In this document: positions 23,597-35,161 of the stretch, piece by piece
Layout: every line of letters starts with the position of its first letter
How positions within the stretch are numbered: the first letter of the stretch is position 1
Assembly (NCBI GenBank): GCA_937960785.1
Contig: CALGOZ010000128.1
Location: 1 to 64,000 of the forward strand
DNA: 64,000 nucleotides
Direction: 5' to 3'
From: an uncultured Pseudogracilibacillus sp.
GTDB lineage: Bacteria > Bacillota > Bacilli > Bacillales > Amphibacillaceae
Position numbers and translations under genes: made by a program
Notes under the pieces: model-generated
Told to the model about the DNA's origin: nothing
Database searches by the model: none
The model's input: only the letters and a program-made list of their open reading frames with translations

Positions 23597-25459
23597 GTGA
23601 GTAATGCAGTTACTGCCAAACGTAGTGTTGGCGCATTTATATGGGATTATTTAACAACGGTTGACCATAAAAAAATCGCCCACTTGTATTTAGCGGGTGG
23701 TGGATTCTTCTTTATCCTCGGGGGAATCGAAGCGTTAATTATCCGGATTCAATTAATGAAACCGGAAAACGACTTCGTTAGTGCAGGTTTTTTCAACGAG
23801 TTATTAACGATGCACGGAACGACGATGATTTTCCTAGCGGGTATGCCATTATTAATTGGGCTAATGAACGCAGTAATGCCCTTACAAATCGGGGCCCGAG
23901 ATGTAGCGTTTCCATTTCTTAATGCGTTGAGCTTTTGGTTGTTCTTGTTTGGAGGGATTTTGCTTAATTTAAGCTTTTTCCTTGGAGGTGCACCGGATGC
24001 CGGTTGGACTTCCTATGCGTCATTATCGATGGAACGACCAACCCATGGAATTGACTTTTATATCGCTGGATTACAAATAGCCGGTGCGGGAACACTTATG
24101 GGGGGAATTAATTTTATCGCAACGATTGTAACGATGCGTGCCCCTGGAATGACGTATATGCGTATGCCACTTTTCTCTTGGGCAACATTTATCACGAGTG
24201 TTTTAATTTTATTTGCGTTTCCTCCACTTACAATTAACTTATTCTTGTTAATGTTTGATCGTATGTTTGATACGGCATTTTTCAATGTAGCCTTAGGTGG
24301 AAATACAATTATTTATCAGCATTTGTTTTGGATTTTTGGACACCCAGAAGTTTATATTTTAATTTTGCCACTGTTTGGTGTCTTTAGTGAAATATTTGCA
24401 ACATTTTCTCGTAAACGACTTTTCGGGTATACGGCGATGGTCTTTGCGACGATGTTAATTGCCTTTTTAGGATTTATGGTTTGGGCACACCATATGTTTA
24501 CAGTAGGATTAGGTCCAGTTGCAAACTCGATATTTGCCGTTGGTACGATGGCAATTGCCGTGCCTACCGGAATTAAAATATTCAACTGGTTAGCAACGAT
24601 GTGGGGAGGTCAAGTGACAATTAACTCCGCAATGCTTTGGGCGATTGGATTTATCCCATCTTTTACAATTGGTGGAATGACCGGAGTGATGCTTGGCTCA
24701 AACGTAGCGGATTATCAATATCACGATACGTATTTTGTAGTAGCGCACTTCCACTATGTAATTGTAGGTGGAACAATCTTCGGAATCTTTGCCGCTCTTC
24801 ATTACTGGTGGCCGAAAATGTTTGGTCGCATATTAAATGAAACCTTGGGGAAAATTACCTTTTGGTTATTTTTTATCGGATTCCATATGACCTTTTTCAT
24901 ACAGCATTTCTTAGGATTAATGGGAATGCCACGTCGTTACTGGGTGTTTTTAGAAGATCAAGGTTTAGACTTAGGTAACTTAATTAGTTCGGTTGGTGCC
25001 TTTCTCATGGGAATCGCTTCTGTGATCTTTATCATTAATATCATTGTCTCTGCTCGAGGTGAACAGGCAGCAGCAGATCCATGGGATGGACGTACGCTTG
25101 AGTGGTCTGTATCTTCACCACCACCATATTACAACTTTGAACAATTACCTTTAGTTCGAGGTCTCGACCCGTTATGGATTGAGAAAATGGAAGGAGATGG
25201 AACGATTCCTCCGGGAGAACCATTAGACGATGTCCATATGCCGAGTGGCTCGATTTTACCCTTCTTAATGAGTCTTGGATTTTTCATCTCTGGCTTTGGA
25301 TTTATTTATCAGACGGATAGTGTCTTTTGGTATATTGCCTTGTATGGAGGACTCGCTTTTTCAATCGCAATGATGATTATTCGTTCGGTGAAGGACGATT
25401 ATGGATATTATATTCCAAAAGAAGAACTGGAAAAAGCATTAGAAGGGGAGGCGAAATAA
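23597..25459 (+). CDS. ctaD: Cytochrome caa3 oxidase subunit I
   Basis: A 620-residue heme-copper oxidase catalytic subunit with at least 12 helices, housing heme a and the heme a3-CuB site where oxygen is reduced. Visible are the heme ligand region LLTMHGTTMIF, the CuB His and cross-linked Tyr in FGHPEVYILILP, the HH pair in VWAHHMFTVG, and the axial His residues in VVAHFHYVIVGG. A GTG at 23597 follows AGGAGGT. The C-terminal extension with two more helices is typical of the Bacillus type. It abuts ctaE directly. Confidence 0.98.
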   Translation: MSNAVTAKRSVGAFIWDYLTTVDHKKIAHLYLAGGGFFFILGGIEALIIRIQLMKPENDFVSAGFFNELLTMHGTTMIFLAGMPLLIGLMNAVMPLQIGARDVAFPFLNALSFWLFLFGGILLNLSFFLGGAPDAGWTSYASLSMERPTHGIDFYIAGLQIAGAGTLMGGINFIATIVTMRAPGMTYMRMPLFSWATFITSVLILFAFPPLTINLFLLMFDRMFDTAFFNVALGGNTIIYQHLFWIFGHPEVYILILPLFGVFSEIFATFSRKRLFGYTAMVFATMLIAFLGFMVWAHHMFTVGLGPVANSIFAVGTMAIAVPTGIKIFNWLATMWGGQVTINSAMLWAIGFIPSFTIGGMTGVMLGSNVADYQYHDTYFVVAHFHYVIVGGTIFGIFAALHYWWPKMFGRILNETLGKITFWLFFIGFHMTFFIQHFLGLMGMPRRYWVFLEDQGLDLGNLISSVGAFLMGIASVIFIINIIVSARGEQAAADPWDGRTLEWSVSSPPPYYNFEQLPLVRGLDPLWIEKMEGDGTIPPGEPLDDVHMPSGSILPFLMSLGFFISGFGFIYQTDSVFWYIALYGGLAFSIAMMIIRSVKDDYGYYIPKEELEKALEGEAK

Positions 25460-26086
25460 ATGGCCCAGCAACATAGTAATTTATTTCCCGAAACGATGCC
25501 ACTAGAGCCAGAAAAAGCAACTCTCGAAGGAAAAAATAAATTTTTCGGGCTATGGTTCTTCCTTGGCGGAGAAACGGTGTTGTTCGCTAGTTTATTCGGA
25601 GTATATCTTGCGTTGAAGGGGTCTACTGCTGGTGGCCCCTCTTCGCAAGAAATCTTCGGTTTAGGTCTTGTATTTCTTATGACGATGCTCCTTTTAGTAA
25701 GTTCCTTAACGAGCGTCTATGCGATGTATCATATGCGTAATAATGACTTTAAAAAAATGTACCTTTGGCTAGGTATAACGGGGTTGTTAGGGGTAGGATT
25801 TTTAGTTTGTGAAGTTTATGAATTTGCCCATTACATTACAGAGTATGGTTTTACTTTCCGTTCTTCTGCCTTCGGTTCCGCCTTTTATGCGTTAGTCGGT
25901 TTCCACGGTGGACACGTATTGTTCGGAATTTGTTGGCTAACTACCTTGTTGATTCGAAATGCAAAACGCGGATTGAACTTATACAATGCCCCAAAGTTCA
26001 ACACGTTTAGCTTATATTGGCACTTTATCGACGTCGTTTGGGTATTTATCTTTACGGTTGTTTATTTAATGGGAAAGGTGGGCTAA
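25460..26086 (+). CDS. ctaE: Cytochrome caa3 oxidase subunit III
   Basis: A 208-residue protein with five membrane helices, containing the family motifs FFLGGETVLFASLF, FHGGHVLFGICW and YWHFIDVVWVFIF. Subunit III binds no metals but stabilises the catalytic subunit and its proton uptake. The ATG follows the ctaD stop with no gap, and the ribosome-binding site lies inside ctaD, so translation is coupled. Confidence 0.97.
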   Translation: MAQQHSNLFPETMPLEPEKATLEGKNKFFGLWFFLGGETVLFASLFGVYLALKGSTAGGPSSQEIFGLGLVFLMTMLLLVSSLTSVYAMYHMRNNDFKKMYLWLGITGLLGVGFLVCEVYEFAHYITEYGFTFRSSAFGSAFYALVGFHGGHVLFGICWLTTLLIRNAKRGLNLYNAPKFNTFSLYWHFIDVVWVFIFTVVYLMGKVG

Positions 26087-26089
26087 GCG

Positions 26090-26410
26090 ATGTCAGAGCA
26101 AAATTTAACGAATAAAGATACGTTTCGTAAGCAAAAAAATAGACTTGAGATGCAACGGCAGTTAATCTCTTTTGGTTTAATGATTGCACTTACGTTAATT
26201 GCTTTTGCGGTAGTAGCAACAGATACGCTAAGTAGTGGAGTTATTATTCCGATGCTCTTTGTGATGGCAATTGTGCAAGCAGGTTTCCAATTTTATTATT
26301 TTATGCATCTTAAAGACAAAGGTCATGCAATGCCAGCAACCCTAATATTTGGAGGTGTTTGGGCTGCCTTTCTCACGTTGGCTGGAATCGTAGTAATTTC
26401 ATGGTGGTAG
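26090..26410 (+). CDS. ctaF: Cytochrome caa3 oxidase subunit IV
   Basis: A 106-residue protein with three helices (about 24-45, 48-70 and 80-104), with the conserved pair QAGFQFYYFMHLKDKGHA. Small subunit IV of the caa3 oxidase, assisting assembly. It starts three bases after the ctaE stop and is the last gene before a strong terminator. Confidence 0.95.
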   Translation: MSEQNLTNKDTFRKQKNRLEMQRQLISFGLMIALTLIAFAVVATDTLSSGVIIPMLFVMAIVQAGFQFYYFMHLKDKGHAMPATLIFGGVWAAFLTLAGIVVISWW

Positions 26411-26421
26411 TAGCAGACGAA

Positions 26422-26456
26422 AAAGACTGGGAAAGTTATTTTCCCAGTCTTTCCTT
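26422..26456 (+). terminator. ctaF terminator
   Basis: A 13-bp perfect stem AAAGACTGGGAAA / TTTCCCAGTCTTT (26422-26452) with a short T-rich tail. It partly separates ctaG from ctaCDEF. Confidence 0.85.
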
Positions 26457-26511
26457 TGATACAAAGGAATACTTACATCATAAACAACAATAGCTAAACG
26501 AGGTGAAACGC

Positions 26512-27417
26512 ATGTGGTTGGAATTGCAAATCTTTGGCTTTCGTGCTTTATGGAGCCCTTACTTTTTAATGGTTTTACTTATCGTCGGAATGATTTATTA
26601 TTTAATAACCGGACCGAAGAGGAAAGTCTTTGGAGTAAAAGATCGTCCGACGATTCAGCAATATAGTTACTTTTATACCGGTTTATTATTACTTTATATC
26701 GTAAAAGGTTCACCGATTGATCTACTATCTCATATCATGTTAAGCGCTCATATGGCGCAAATGGCAATTTTATATTTAGTCATTCCAATTTTATTTATTC
26801 GTGGAATTCCAAAAGCTTTTATTGAAAGGTTTATATCATTACCAATTGTAAAGCCGTTATTTTCATTTTTTACCCATCCGATGATTGCTCTAGCTTTATT
26901 TAATAGTTTGTTTGCTATATATCATTTACCAGTCATCTTTGATTTTTCAAAATCATCCCAATTAGCTCATCTTTCAATTACTTCAGGACTGTTTGTTTTA
27001 GCAATGTTTATGTGGTGGCCAATCGTGACACCGCTGAAACGGTTTGATCGCCTCATACCGTTGTTAAAGATGGGTTATTTAGTAGCTAGTATTTTTGTTA
27101 TTTCAATTGCTTGTGCCTTAATTATTTTTGCTAATGAGCCACTATTTAAAGCGTATAGTTCTGAAGGAGCTTGGGTGCAATCGTTAAGCCTTTGTGTTCC
27201 ATCGGATGTGTTAACCGGATTGGCTGGAACACTTTCTGGTGCAGAAATGTTTTCTCCTTTGAGTGCCCAGGAAGATCAACAATTAGGCGGCATATTAATG
27301 ATGACGATGCAACAGATTATTTATGGATATGTTATTGCTCGAATTTTTTTCCGATGGTTCTCGAAAAAAAATATGCAAATCGATCCACTGCCTCAGCAGG
27401 AAGAGTTACCTAAATAG
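26512..27417 (+). CDS. ctaG: CtaG, caa3 oxidase copper-assembly protein
   Basis: A 301-residue protein with seven membrane helices of the caa3_CtaG family, needed to form active caa3 oxidase in B. subtilis, probably in CuB delivery. Conserved His and Met residues are seen in LLSHIMLSAHMAQMAILY and FAIYHLPVIFD. The start at 26512 follows GAGGTG; the in-frame GTG at 26503 belongs to the ribosome-binding site. A terminator separates it from ctaF, so expression relies on read-through or an unseen promoter. Confidence 0.95.
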   Translation: MWLELQIFGFRALWSPYFLMVLLIVGMIYYLITGPKRKVFGVKDRPTIQQYSYFYTGLLLLYIVKGSPIDLLSHIMLSAHMAQMAILYLVIPILFIRGIPKAFIERFISLPIVKPLFSFFTHPMIALALFNSLFAIYHLPVIFDFSKSSQLAHLSITSGLFVLAMFMWWPIVTPLKRFDRLIPLLKMGYLVASIFVISIACALIIFANEPLFKAYSSEGAWVQSLSLCVPSDVLTGLAGTLSGAEMFSPLSAQEDQQLGGILMMTMQQIIYGYVIARIFFRWFSKKNMQIDPLPQQEELPK

Positions 27418-27427
27418 GTGAAGCATT

Positions 27428-27467
27428 ACTTCCTTAAGGACATATTCGTCTTAAGGAAGTTTTTATT
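27428..27467 (+). terminator. ctaG terminator
   Basis: ACTTCCTTAAG / CTTAAGGAAGT (27428-27460) followed by TTTTTATTTT. Confidence 0.9.
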
Positions 27468-27481
27468 TTGCTGAAAGATAA

Positions 27482-27525
27482 AAACGACCAGAATTAACAA
27501 GCGCTAATTCTGATCGTTTCTTTTA
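27482..27525. terminator. Second hairpin after ctaG
   Basis: AAACGACCAGAATTA pairs with TAATTCTGATCGTTT (one mismatch), then TCTTTT. A back-up terminator, possibly also serving yugN on the other strand. Confidence 0.7.
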
Positions 27526-27652
27526 GAATTTAACTTACTATTCGATTGACTGATCCTTTGTCGAAGGATGTAGAAATAATTTTCATTTAAAAGACATATT
27601 TAAACAAATAAATGTACATAAATTACGTACACTTATCGTATGTCGGTTACGA

Positions 27653-28021
27653 TTATTCGTTTAAATAGGCTTCTAATTCTTCGTTGACATTTTTCACGAG
27701 TTGATTTGCACGTTCAACGATATTTTTTGGGAAGTTTTCATCTTCTCCGTATTCGATACCATGTGGGTAATAATGTTTTCCTAAAAGAGGCGTTTTTAAT
27801 TTAATGACTGCAGTTTTGTTATCGACGTCACCTTCAATCGCCTCACCTTGAATCCGTACGTAGAACGTTACGTTTTTCTCTTGCGATTTAATTTTGTAAT
27901 CATATGTTACGCGCTCATAGTCCCAATTTTCACCACGAATAAAGGCATGTTTACCCATAATATGATCAAGCGGAGTAAGATCAATAACTTTATCGTCAAT
28001 TCCTAAGTTTTCTAATTTCAT
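27653..28021 (-). CDS. yugN: YugN-like family protein
   Basis: A 122-residue protein matching the YugN family: MKLENLGIDDKVIDLTPLDHI at the start and HYYPHGIEYGEDENFPKNIV in the C-terminal half. It is soluble and mixed alpha/beta, with no catalytic motif. The start at 28021 follows GAGGTG; the in-frame GTG at 28030 lies in that site. The function of the family is unknown. It lies between ctaG and ylbC on the minus strand, a position that differs from B. subtilis. Confidence 0.85.
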   Translation of the reverse strand: MKLENLGIDDKVIDLTPLDHIMGKHAFIRGENWDYERVTYDYKIKSQEKNVTFYVRIQGEAIEGDVDNKTAVIKLKTPLLGKHYYPHGIEYGEDENFPKNIVERANQLVKNVNEELEAYLNE

Positions 28022-28271
28022 CCTTTTCACCTCATTATTAGTCTCGCTAAGTTAATGATAGTAAAAATCGTTTCAAGTTGCAATAAAAGTAACGAAATAT
28101 TTTATAGACAAAGAGTGATTCCTTCAATTTGTTAAAAAGTATCCACAACTTCTATTAGTATGTCCGATAAAGGTAAAGTTTATATTTAGCATGTAATAAG
28201 TATATAATGTAGAAGATGTGATGTTTCATTCAAAAAAGTATAGTTTGTAATTCAGAATCGGGGTGAACATA

Positions 28272-29315
28272 TTGAGACAAGTAATTAAATGGACGTTACT
28301 CGTACTTTTGTTTACGATTGCAGCTTTTTTGTCGATTCTTTTATATAACGTATTGCAAATGGAGCAAGTGAAAGTGGATGAACTTCCACAAATTGAGACA
28401 CAACAACAATTGAAAAAAGAACCGATACAATTTGACGACTCTGTTTTTTCTTTAATGCATAGGACAAGAGATGAAGTATTGCAGCTGTTAGGTGAACCAG
28501 AGCGTAAGGATCCTTCAGCCTATGGCTATACATGGTGGATCTATAGTGATGACGAAGCTTATTTACAAGTTGGCATATTAAACGAACAGGTTGAAACTGT
28601 TTTTGCAATTGGTGATAGTCTTGATAGCGAGCCGATTTCTGTTGGAGATTCCTTCGCTGAAGTAGTTGAAAAATATCCACTCCAAAGAAAAGTTACTTTT
28701 GAAAAAGGTATATCGTATTATACTTTTTTATTAAATGATGAAGATTTAAAAACCCACCCCCTTATCAAGCTCGATGATAATTTGTTCGTTCAATGTTATA
28801 TCGATACGTTTACGCAAAAAGTTTCTGGCTTACGAATTATTACTGGAGACCTCCTTATAACGCAACGATTTTATGAAATGGAGTATCGTGGTACTTTGCC
28901 GGAAGAGGTCGTCTTAAGCGATAAGGATTGGGAAAGTATTCAAGCTGGAATGGAAAAACAAATTTTTGATTTAACGAATATTATCCGTAAACGACACAAC
29001 CTTGAGCCTGTAAAGTACGATGAGGTAGTAAGCGAAGTAGCTTATTTGCATAGTAAAGATATGTATGAAAATCAATATTTTTCACATGAAAGTAAAGATG
29101 GAAAGGGCTTAAAAGAACGTCTAGAAACAAAGGAAGTGTACTATGTGGCTGCAGGGGAAAATATCGCCGCCCAGCACGTTGATGCTATTGCAGCTGTTCA
29201 AGGTTGGCTTAATAGTAGTGGCCACAGAGAAACGTTATTAAGTGAAGAATACAATTATCTCGGGGTCGGTGTCCACCGTCTGTATTATACGCAAAACTTT
29301 ATATTAAAATATTAA
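28272..29315 (+). CDS. ylbC: YlbC-like CAP/SCP-domain protein
   Basis: A 347-residue exported protein. It has an N-terminal signal/anchor helix (about 5-28), then a CAP-associated N-terminal domain (about 60-200, MHRTRDEVLQLLGEPERKDP), and a C-terminal CAP/SCP domain (about 225-345, with NIIRKRHNLEPVKYDE, AGENIAAQHV and SGHRETLL). The CAP cavity His and Glu residues are visible. Architecture and position after ctaG match B. subtilis YlbC; function is unknown, with a wall-associated role likely. A TTG at 28272 follows GGGGTGA; the in-frame GTG at 28263 is part of that site. Confidence 0.85.
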   Translation: MRQVIKWTLLVLLFTIAAFLSILLYNVLQMEQVKVDELPQIETQQQLKKEPIQFDDSVFSLMHRTRDEVLQLLGEPERKDPSAYGYTWWIYSDDEAYLQVGILNEQVETVFAIGDSLDSEPISVGDSFAEVVEKYPLQRKVTFEKGISYYTFLLNDEDLKTHPLIKLDDNLFVQCYIDTFTQKVSGLRIITGDLLITQRFYEMEYRGTLPEEVVLSDKDWESIQAGMEKQIFDLTNIIRKRHNLEPVKYDEVVSEVAYLHSKDMYENQYFSHESKDGKGLKERLETKEVYYVAAGENIAAQHVDAIAAVQGWLNSSGHRETLLSEEYNYLGVGVHRLYYTQNFILKY

Positions 29316-29409
29316 TCTCTTAAACTAAACAACGCTCCTTTATATGTTCAATATGTTCACAATCGCTACATTCAATGGTAAAATGAATGAAGAGTGGGGG
29401 TGTTCATTA

Positions 29410-29856
29410 GTGATTGTTACAATGGAACATGTAGCGATTTTAGATAAATCGGAAGCGTTAGCAGAAATGATTTTACAATCGGAAGTAATGCAACGCTACG
29501 AAGAGGCGTATATTACGTTGTATAGTGATCCTACAGCGACAGCGTTAATCCGTTCTTTTACATCGATTAAAGACCAATACGAAGATGTCGAACGATTCGG
29601 TCGCTATCATCCCGATTATGCCAAAATTATGCGCGAAGTCCGATCGATTAAGCGGGAGATGGATTTGAATCCTCTCGTAGCTGAATTTAAACTCAGGGAA
29701 CGGGAATTACAACGCTTTTTAGATGATATAAGTGAAGTAATTGCAAAAAGTGTAAGCGAGCATATTATCGTTCCTCGGGACGATGCCTTATATAGTAGTG
29801 GTGGATGTGCCTCAGGTAAATGTGCTTCTGGACAAGCCTGTAGTTGCTCTGCTTGA
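29410..29856 (+). CDS. ricF: RicF (YlbF), RNase Y specificity factor
   Basis: A 148-residue helical protein of the YlbF/YmcA family. With YmcA and YaaT it forms a complex carrying [4Fe-4S] clusters that steers RNase Y and affects competence, sporulation and biofilm in B. subtilis. Conserved IRSFTSIKDQYEDVERFGRYHPDY is present. The C-terminus has the Cys-rich tail GGCASGKCASGQACSC that supplies cluster ligands. I start at the GTG at 29410 after GGGGGTG; the upstream ATG codons lack a ribosome-binding site. It is followed by ylbG. Confidence 0.93.
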   Translation: MIVTMEHVAILDKSEALAEMILQSEVMQRYEEAYITLYSDPTATALIRSFTSIKDQYEDVERFGRYHPDYAKIMREVRSIKREMDLNPLVAEFKLRERELQRFLDDISEVIAKSVSEHIIVPRDDALYSSGGCASGKCASGQACSCSA

Positions 29857-29893
29857 TTAATAATGTGTAACATGGAGAGTAGGGAGTATCGAT

Positions 29894-30160
29894 ATGCGAA
29901 TAAAACGACAAGCTCTAATCGTTTGGTACAAACATCGAAAAAATATTCGACAACTGAAACGATACGGTCATTTTATTTATGCGTCGCGCCGTCGACGTTT
30001 TGCAATTATTTATGTAAATCGCGACGAAATTGATGAAAAAGAAGCGAGTTTAGAAAAATTGCCTTTCGTTCAGAAAGTAGAACGTTCTTATAAACCGTTT
30101 ATTTCAACGAACTTTGAAAACGCTAGACCAGATGAGGCAAAACTTTATGATTATAAGTAA
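29894..30160 (+). CDS. ylbG: YlbG (UPF0298)
   Basis: An 88-residue basic protein with the family pattern ALIVWYKHRKNIRQLKRYGHF and YVNRDEIDEKEASLEKLPFVQKVERSY. No known activity. It is conserved after ylbF in bacilli, as here. Its small size and basic charge suggest a nucleic-acid or ribosome contact, which is inference. Confidence 0.9.
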   Translation: MRIKRQALIVWYKHRKNIRQLKRYGHFIYASRRRRFAIIYVNRDEIDEKEASLEKLPFVQKVERSYKPFISTNFENARPDEAKLYDYK

Positions 30161-30171
30161 TCGTTTCGGTT

Positions 30172-30202
30172 ACCTTTGTACAATTTCGTACAAAGGTTTT
30201 TA
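30172..30202 (+). terminator. ylbG terminator
   Basis: ACCTTTGTAC (30172-30181) / GTACAAAGGT (30188-30197) then TTTT. Confidence 0.85.
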
Positions 30203-30306
30203 TTTGGTTAGAAAATAAAAAGCGCTTACAAATAATAGAAAACTATTGCTTATTATTTACCTCTTCCTTAAAATAAATATATCGACAAAAGTTGAGGTTT
30301 ATAACA

Positions 30307-32591
<2,285 letters not shown>

Positions 32592-32607
32592 TTAACTAGT
32601 GACCCCC

Positions 32608-32659
32608 TGCGTATCGAGCTACTAAGTCTATAAAGGACTTGTTTCTTAACTATACGCAA
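32608..32659. promoter_or_regulatory. Nested inverted repeat between ylbJ and ylbL
   Basis: Outer arms TGCGTAT / ATACGCA enclose inner arms AAGTC / GACTT. It lies in the divergent intergenic region and could be an operator or leader structure. Confidence 0.4.
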
Positions 32660-32715
32660 GGAGCCATTCCTTTTATGAATTAATTTAAAAAATCTCTTAA
32701 AGTAGGTGGAAGTTT

Positions 32716-33744
32716 ATGTTCCGAATTCAAAAGCGAACGTTTATTTATAGTCTTATTTTTTTGTTTATTTTTTTATTAAGTATAACAATCAAACTTCCCT
32801 ACTATATATATAAACCCGGTTCAGCAGATGAATTATCTTCTATTGTAGAAGTTGAGTTAAGTTATCCGAGTAGTGGCGAATTCCATCTCGTCACCGTCAG
32901 CGGTGGACGTGCAACACCTTTAGAATATCTTGTAGCGAAATTATCCCGTTTCCAAGAAATTGTGCCTATCGATGAGGCGATTCCCGATGGCTTCACTGAT
33001 GAACAGTATCGTTTTTATCAGCAGAAGATGATGGACCAATCGAAAGTAGCCTCACAAGTTGTCGCCTATGAAGCAGCGAACAAAGATGTTACGGTTACTG
33101 AAAAAGGAGTATACGTATTACATACAATCGAAGGAATGCCTGCCGAGGAGAAAATTGAAATAGGCGATCGAATTATAAAAATAGATAACCTCGATGTTTA
33201 TAAACCAGAAGATGTAATCGATTATGTAAACACGAAGGGAAAAGGTGACGAAATAGATTTACAAATAGAACGAGATGGTGCATCCATTGAAGTGACAATT
33301 CCAATTACTACTTTTCCAGAAGATGAATCGAAGGTCGGTTTAGGAGTGCAACTTTTAAAAGATGAAGCGATCAACGTCGATCCACAAGTCGAAATAAAAA
33401 GCGGAAATATCGGTGGACCGAGTGCCGGAATAATGTTTGCATTAGAAATATACAATCAGCTGACAGAACAAGACTTAACTAAAGGTTATCGAATCGCCGG
33501 AACAGGTGAAATCGATATTGAAGGCAATGTCCATCGCGTTGGAGGAATTGATAAAAAGGTAATTGCAGCTCATAAAAAAAATGCAGATATCTTTTTCGTG
33601 CCACGAGAAGAAGGGGCAGTAAACTCTAACTATGAAGTCGCAAAGGAAACTGCAAAGAAAATTAAAACGAAAATGGAGATCGTTCCAATTGATTCGTTCC
33701 AAGAAGCAGTCGATTTCTTGAATCAATTGGAACCGAAAAACTAA
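32716..33744 (+). CDS. ylbL: YlbL (SepM-like) PDZ/Lon-type membrane protease
   Basis: A 342-residue protein: N-terminal membrane anchor (about 8-28), PDZ domain (about 105-200, KGVYVLHTIEGMPAEEKIEIGDRI), and a Lon-type S16 serine protease domain (about 210-335). The catalytic Ser is in IGGPSAGIMFALEI and the Lys in VGGIDKKVIAAHKK. In streptococci SepM processes a peptide signal; B. subtilis YlbL is linked to the DNA-damage checkpoint, where it degrades YneA. Substrates here are unproven. It ends 10 bases from the convergent tmcAL. Confidence 0.93.
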   Translation: MFRIQKRTFIYSLIFLFIFLLSITIKLPYYIYKPGSADELSSIVEVELSYPSSGEFHLVTVSGGRATPLEYLVAKLSRFQEIVPIDEAIPDGFTDEQYRFYQQKMMDQSKVASQVVAYEAANKDVTVTEKGVYVLHTIEGMPAEEKIEIGDRIIKIDNLDVYKPEDVIDYVNTKGKGDEIDLQIERDGASIEVTIPITTFPEDESKVGLGVQLLKDEAINVDPQVEIKSGNIGGPSAGIMFALEIYNQLTEQDLTKGYRIAGTGEIDIEGNVHRVGGIDKKVIAAHKKNADIFFVPREEGAVNSNYEVAKETAKKIKTKMEIVPIDSFQEAVDFLNQLEPKN

Positions 33745-33754
33745 CCCTTGAAAC

Positions 33755-34954
33755 TTAAACGATAATCGGTAACTGGAACTCTTGTTTACGTAAATGAAGT
33801 CGCTTTGTTACCGGTAAAATTGAATAGTATACGTTCATTGCTCGTTCGTCTAAACATAAAGCAGGATAATCGTATGTTAAATTTGTTACTAAAGGTACTT
33901 CTAGTGCCTTTTTTTTCTTATTTAAATATGTCTGACCTCTTTCGTTCATTCCGAGTAACCTTATATAAGGTACCGTGTTAGCATTAAGGAAGGGCTCAAT
34001 TTCTTGCTTTTTTGTATTTGTTAAAATATGAGCGAACATTCGTTGTAAACGAACGTATGTATATCTTTTTGTTTTTACTCGTTCGATTAAATCATGAAAA
34101 CTTGTCGCTTTCGTAATCGCTTCTTTTATTCTGTATTCAATTCCCTCTTCAACGCCGTGAATTTTTCTCAATTCTTCTAAAGGTAAAGATGTAATACGTA
34201 AATACAAAGCGTTAAAATAGTCTTCCCAATCATGCCAAAGGGATGCTTCTTCTTTATATGTAATCATTTGTTCCAAACTATGAGGCGGGACTGCTCGAGC
34301 GACGTTTTCATCAGTAGGATCCTTTAATAGGGCTTGCCGAATACTCGTGGCACTTGCGATTTGATTTACAATTTCGGTGTCGTGATAATGGCTTTGCTTT
34401 CGTTTAATCGTTAGGGCCTTAATTGGTAACCGCTCTTCAACTATCGTTCGGACATAGCTAAAACCTAATATATTGTTCGGTTGAAATAAATCGACTTGTT
34501 GTAAACCGATTTTTTCATAAGCTTTTTGACTTGCTTGAGGAAAGGAAAGTCCCTGCTTCATAAAGGAACGAACAGTATCGTCGTATTCTTCCTTTCTTTT
34601 TAACAAACGTTCGCTAGCATTATAAAAAGGTTCAATTTCACCCGATTCGCTACCAAAACAAATCATCGCTGTATGTAAAGCATGTAAAGTCCGTAAGGCA
34701 CCAAGAGCAAAATAACGACTACTTTGAACTGCGTAAGGATAAGGAAGCTCGACGACTAGGTCGACCCCTGATTTAAGAGCTGCCTTTGTACGGTGAAACT
34801 TATCGATTATAGCTGGCTCTCCCCGTTGCAAAAATGTTCCACTCATTACAGCGATTATACAGTCAGCATTGCTACTTTTTTTTGCTTCCTCTACGTGGTA
34901 TTGATGTCCGTTATGAAATGGATTGTATTCGACGATTAAACCGCACGCTTTCAC
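33755..34954 (-). CDS. tmcAL: tRNA(Met) cytidine acetate ligase TmcAL
   Basis: A 399-residue nucleotidyltransferase-fold enzyme (B. subtilis YlbM) that uses ATP and acetate to make N4-acetylcytidine at the wobble base of elongator tRNA-Met. The signature is GLIVEYNPFHNGHQYH (HxGH), then VMSGTFLQRGEPAIIDKFHR, and later NILGFSYVR. I start at GTG 34954, nine bases after AGGAG; a TTG at 34963 directly abuts that site. Length is close to the usual ~400-415. Confidence 0.95.
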   Translation of the reverse strand: MKACGLIVEYNPFHNGHQYHVEEAKKSSNADCIIAVMSGTFLQRGEPAIIDKFHRTKAALKSGVDLVVELPYPYAVQSSRYFALGALRTLHALHTAMICFGSESGEIEPFYNASERLLKRKEEYDDTVRSFMKQGLSFPQASQKAYEKIGLQQVDLFQPNNILGFSYVRTIVEERLPIKALTIKRKQSHYHDTEIVNQIASATSIRQALLKDPTDENVARAVPPHSLEQMITYKEEASLWHDWEDYFNALYLRITSLPLEELRKIHGVEEGIEYRIKEAITKATSFHDLIERVKTKRYTYVRLQRMFAHILTNTKKQEIEPFLNANTVPYIRLLGMNERGQTYLNKKKKALEVPLVTNLTYDYPALCLDERAMNVYYSILPVTKRLHLRKQEFQLPIIV

Positions 34955-35104
34955 AATTAACAACTCCTATAGTATAATTGAGATATTAAACCATTTTTAT
35001 GTATGATACAATAGTGATAAATGGGTCATCCTAAAAATAAAGAACTATTACTACATATTGTATAAAATTGTCTCTTCATATACAATAATAAAATATCGAA
35101 ATAG

Positions 35105-35133
35105 TTGACAAAAAGGAACAAAACTCCTAAAAT
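35105..35133 (+). promoter_or_regulatory. yceD-rpmF promoter (SigmaA)
   Basis: TTGACA (35105-35110), 17-base spacer, TAAAAT (35128-35133): a near-consensus SigmaA promoter 29 bases upstream of the GTG. Confidence 0.75.
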
Positions 35134-35161
35134 AACTCTTGTTGCCTTAGAGGTGATTATA

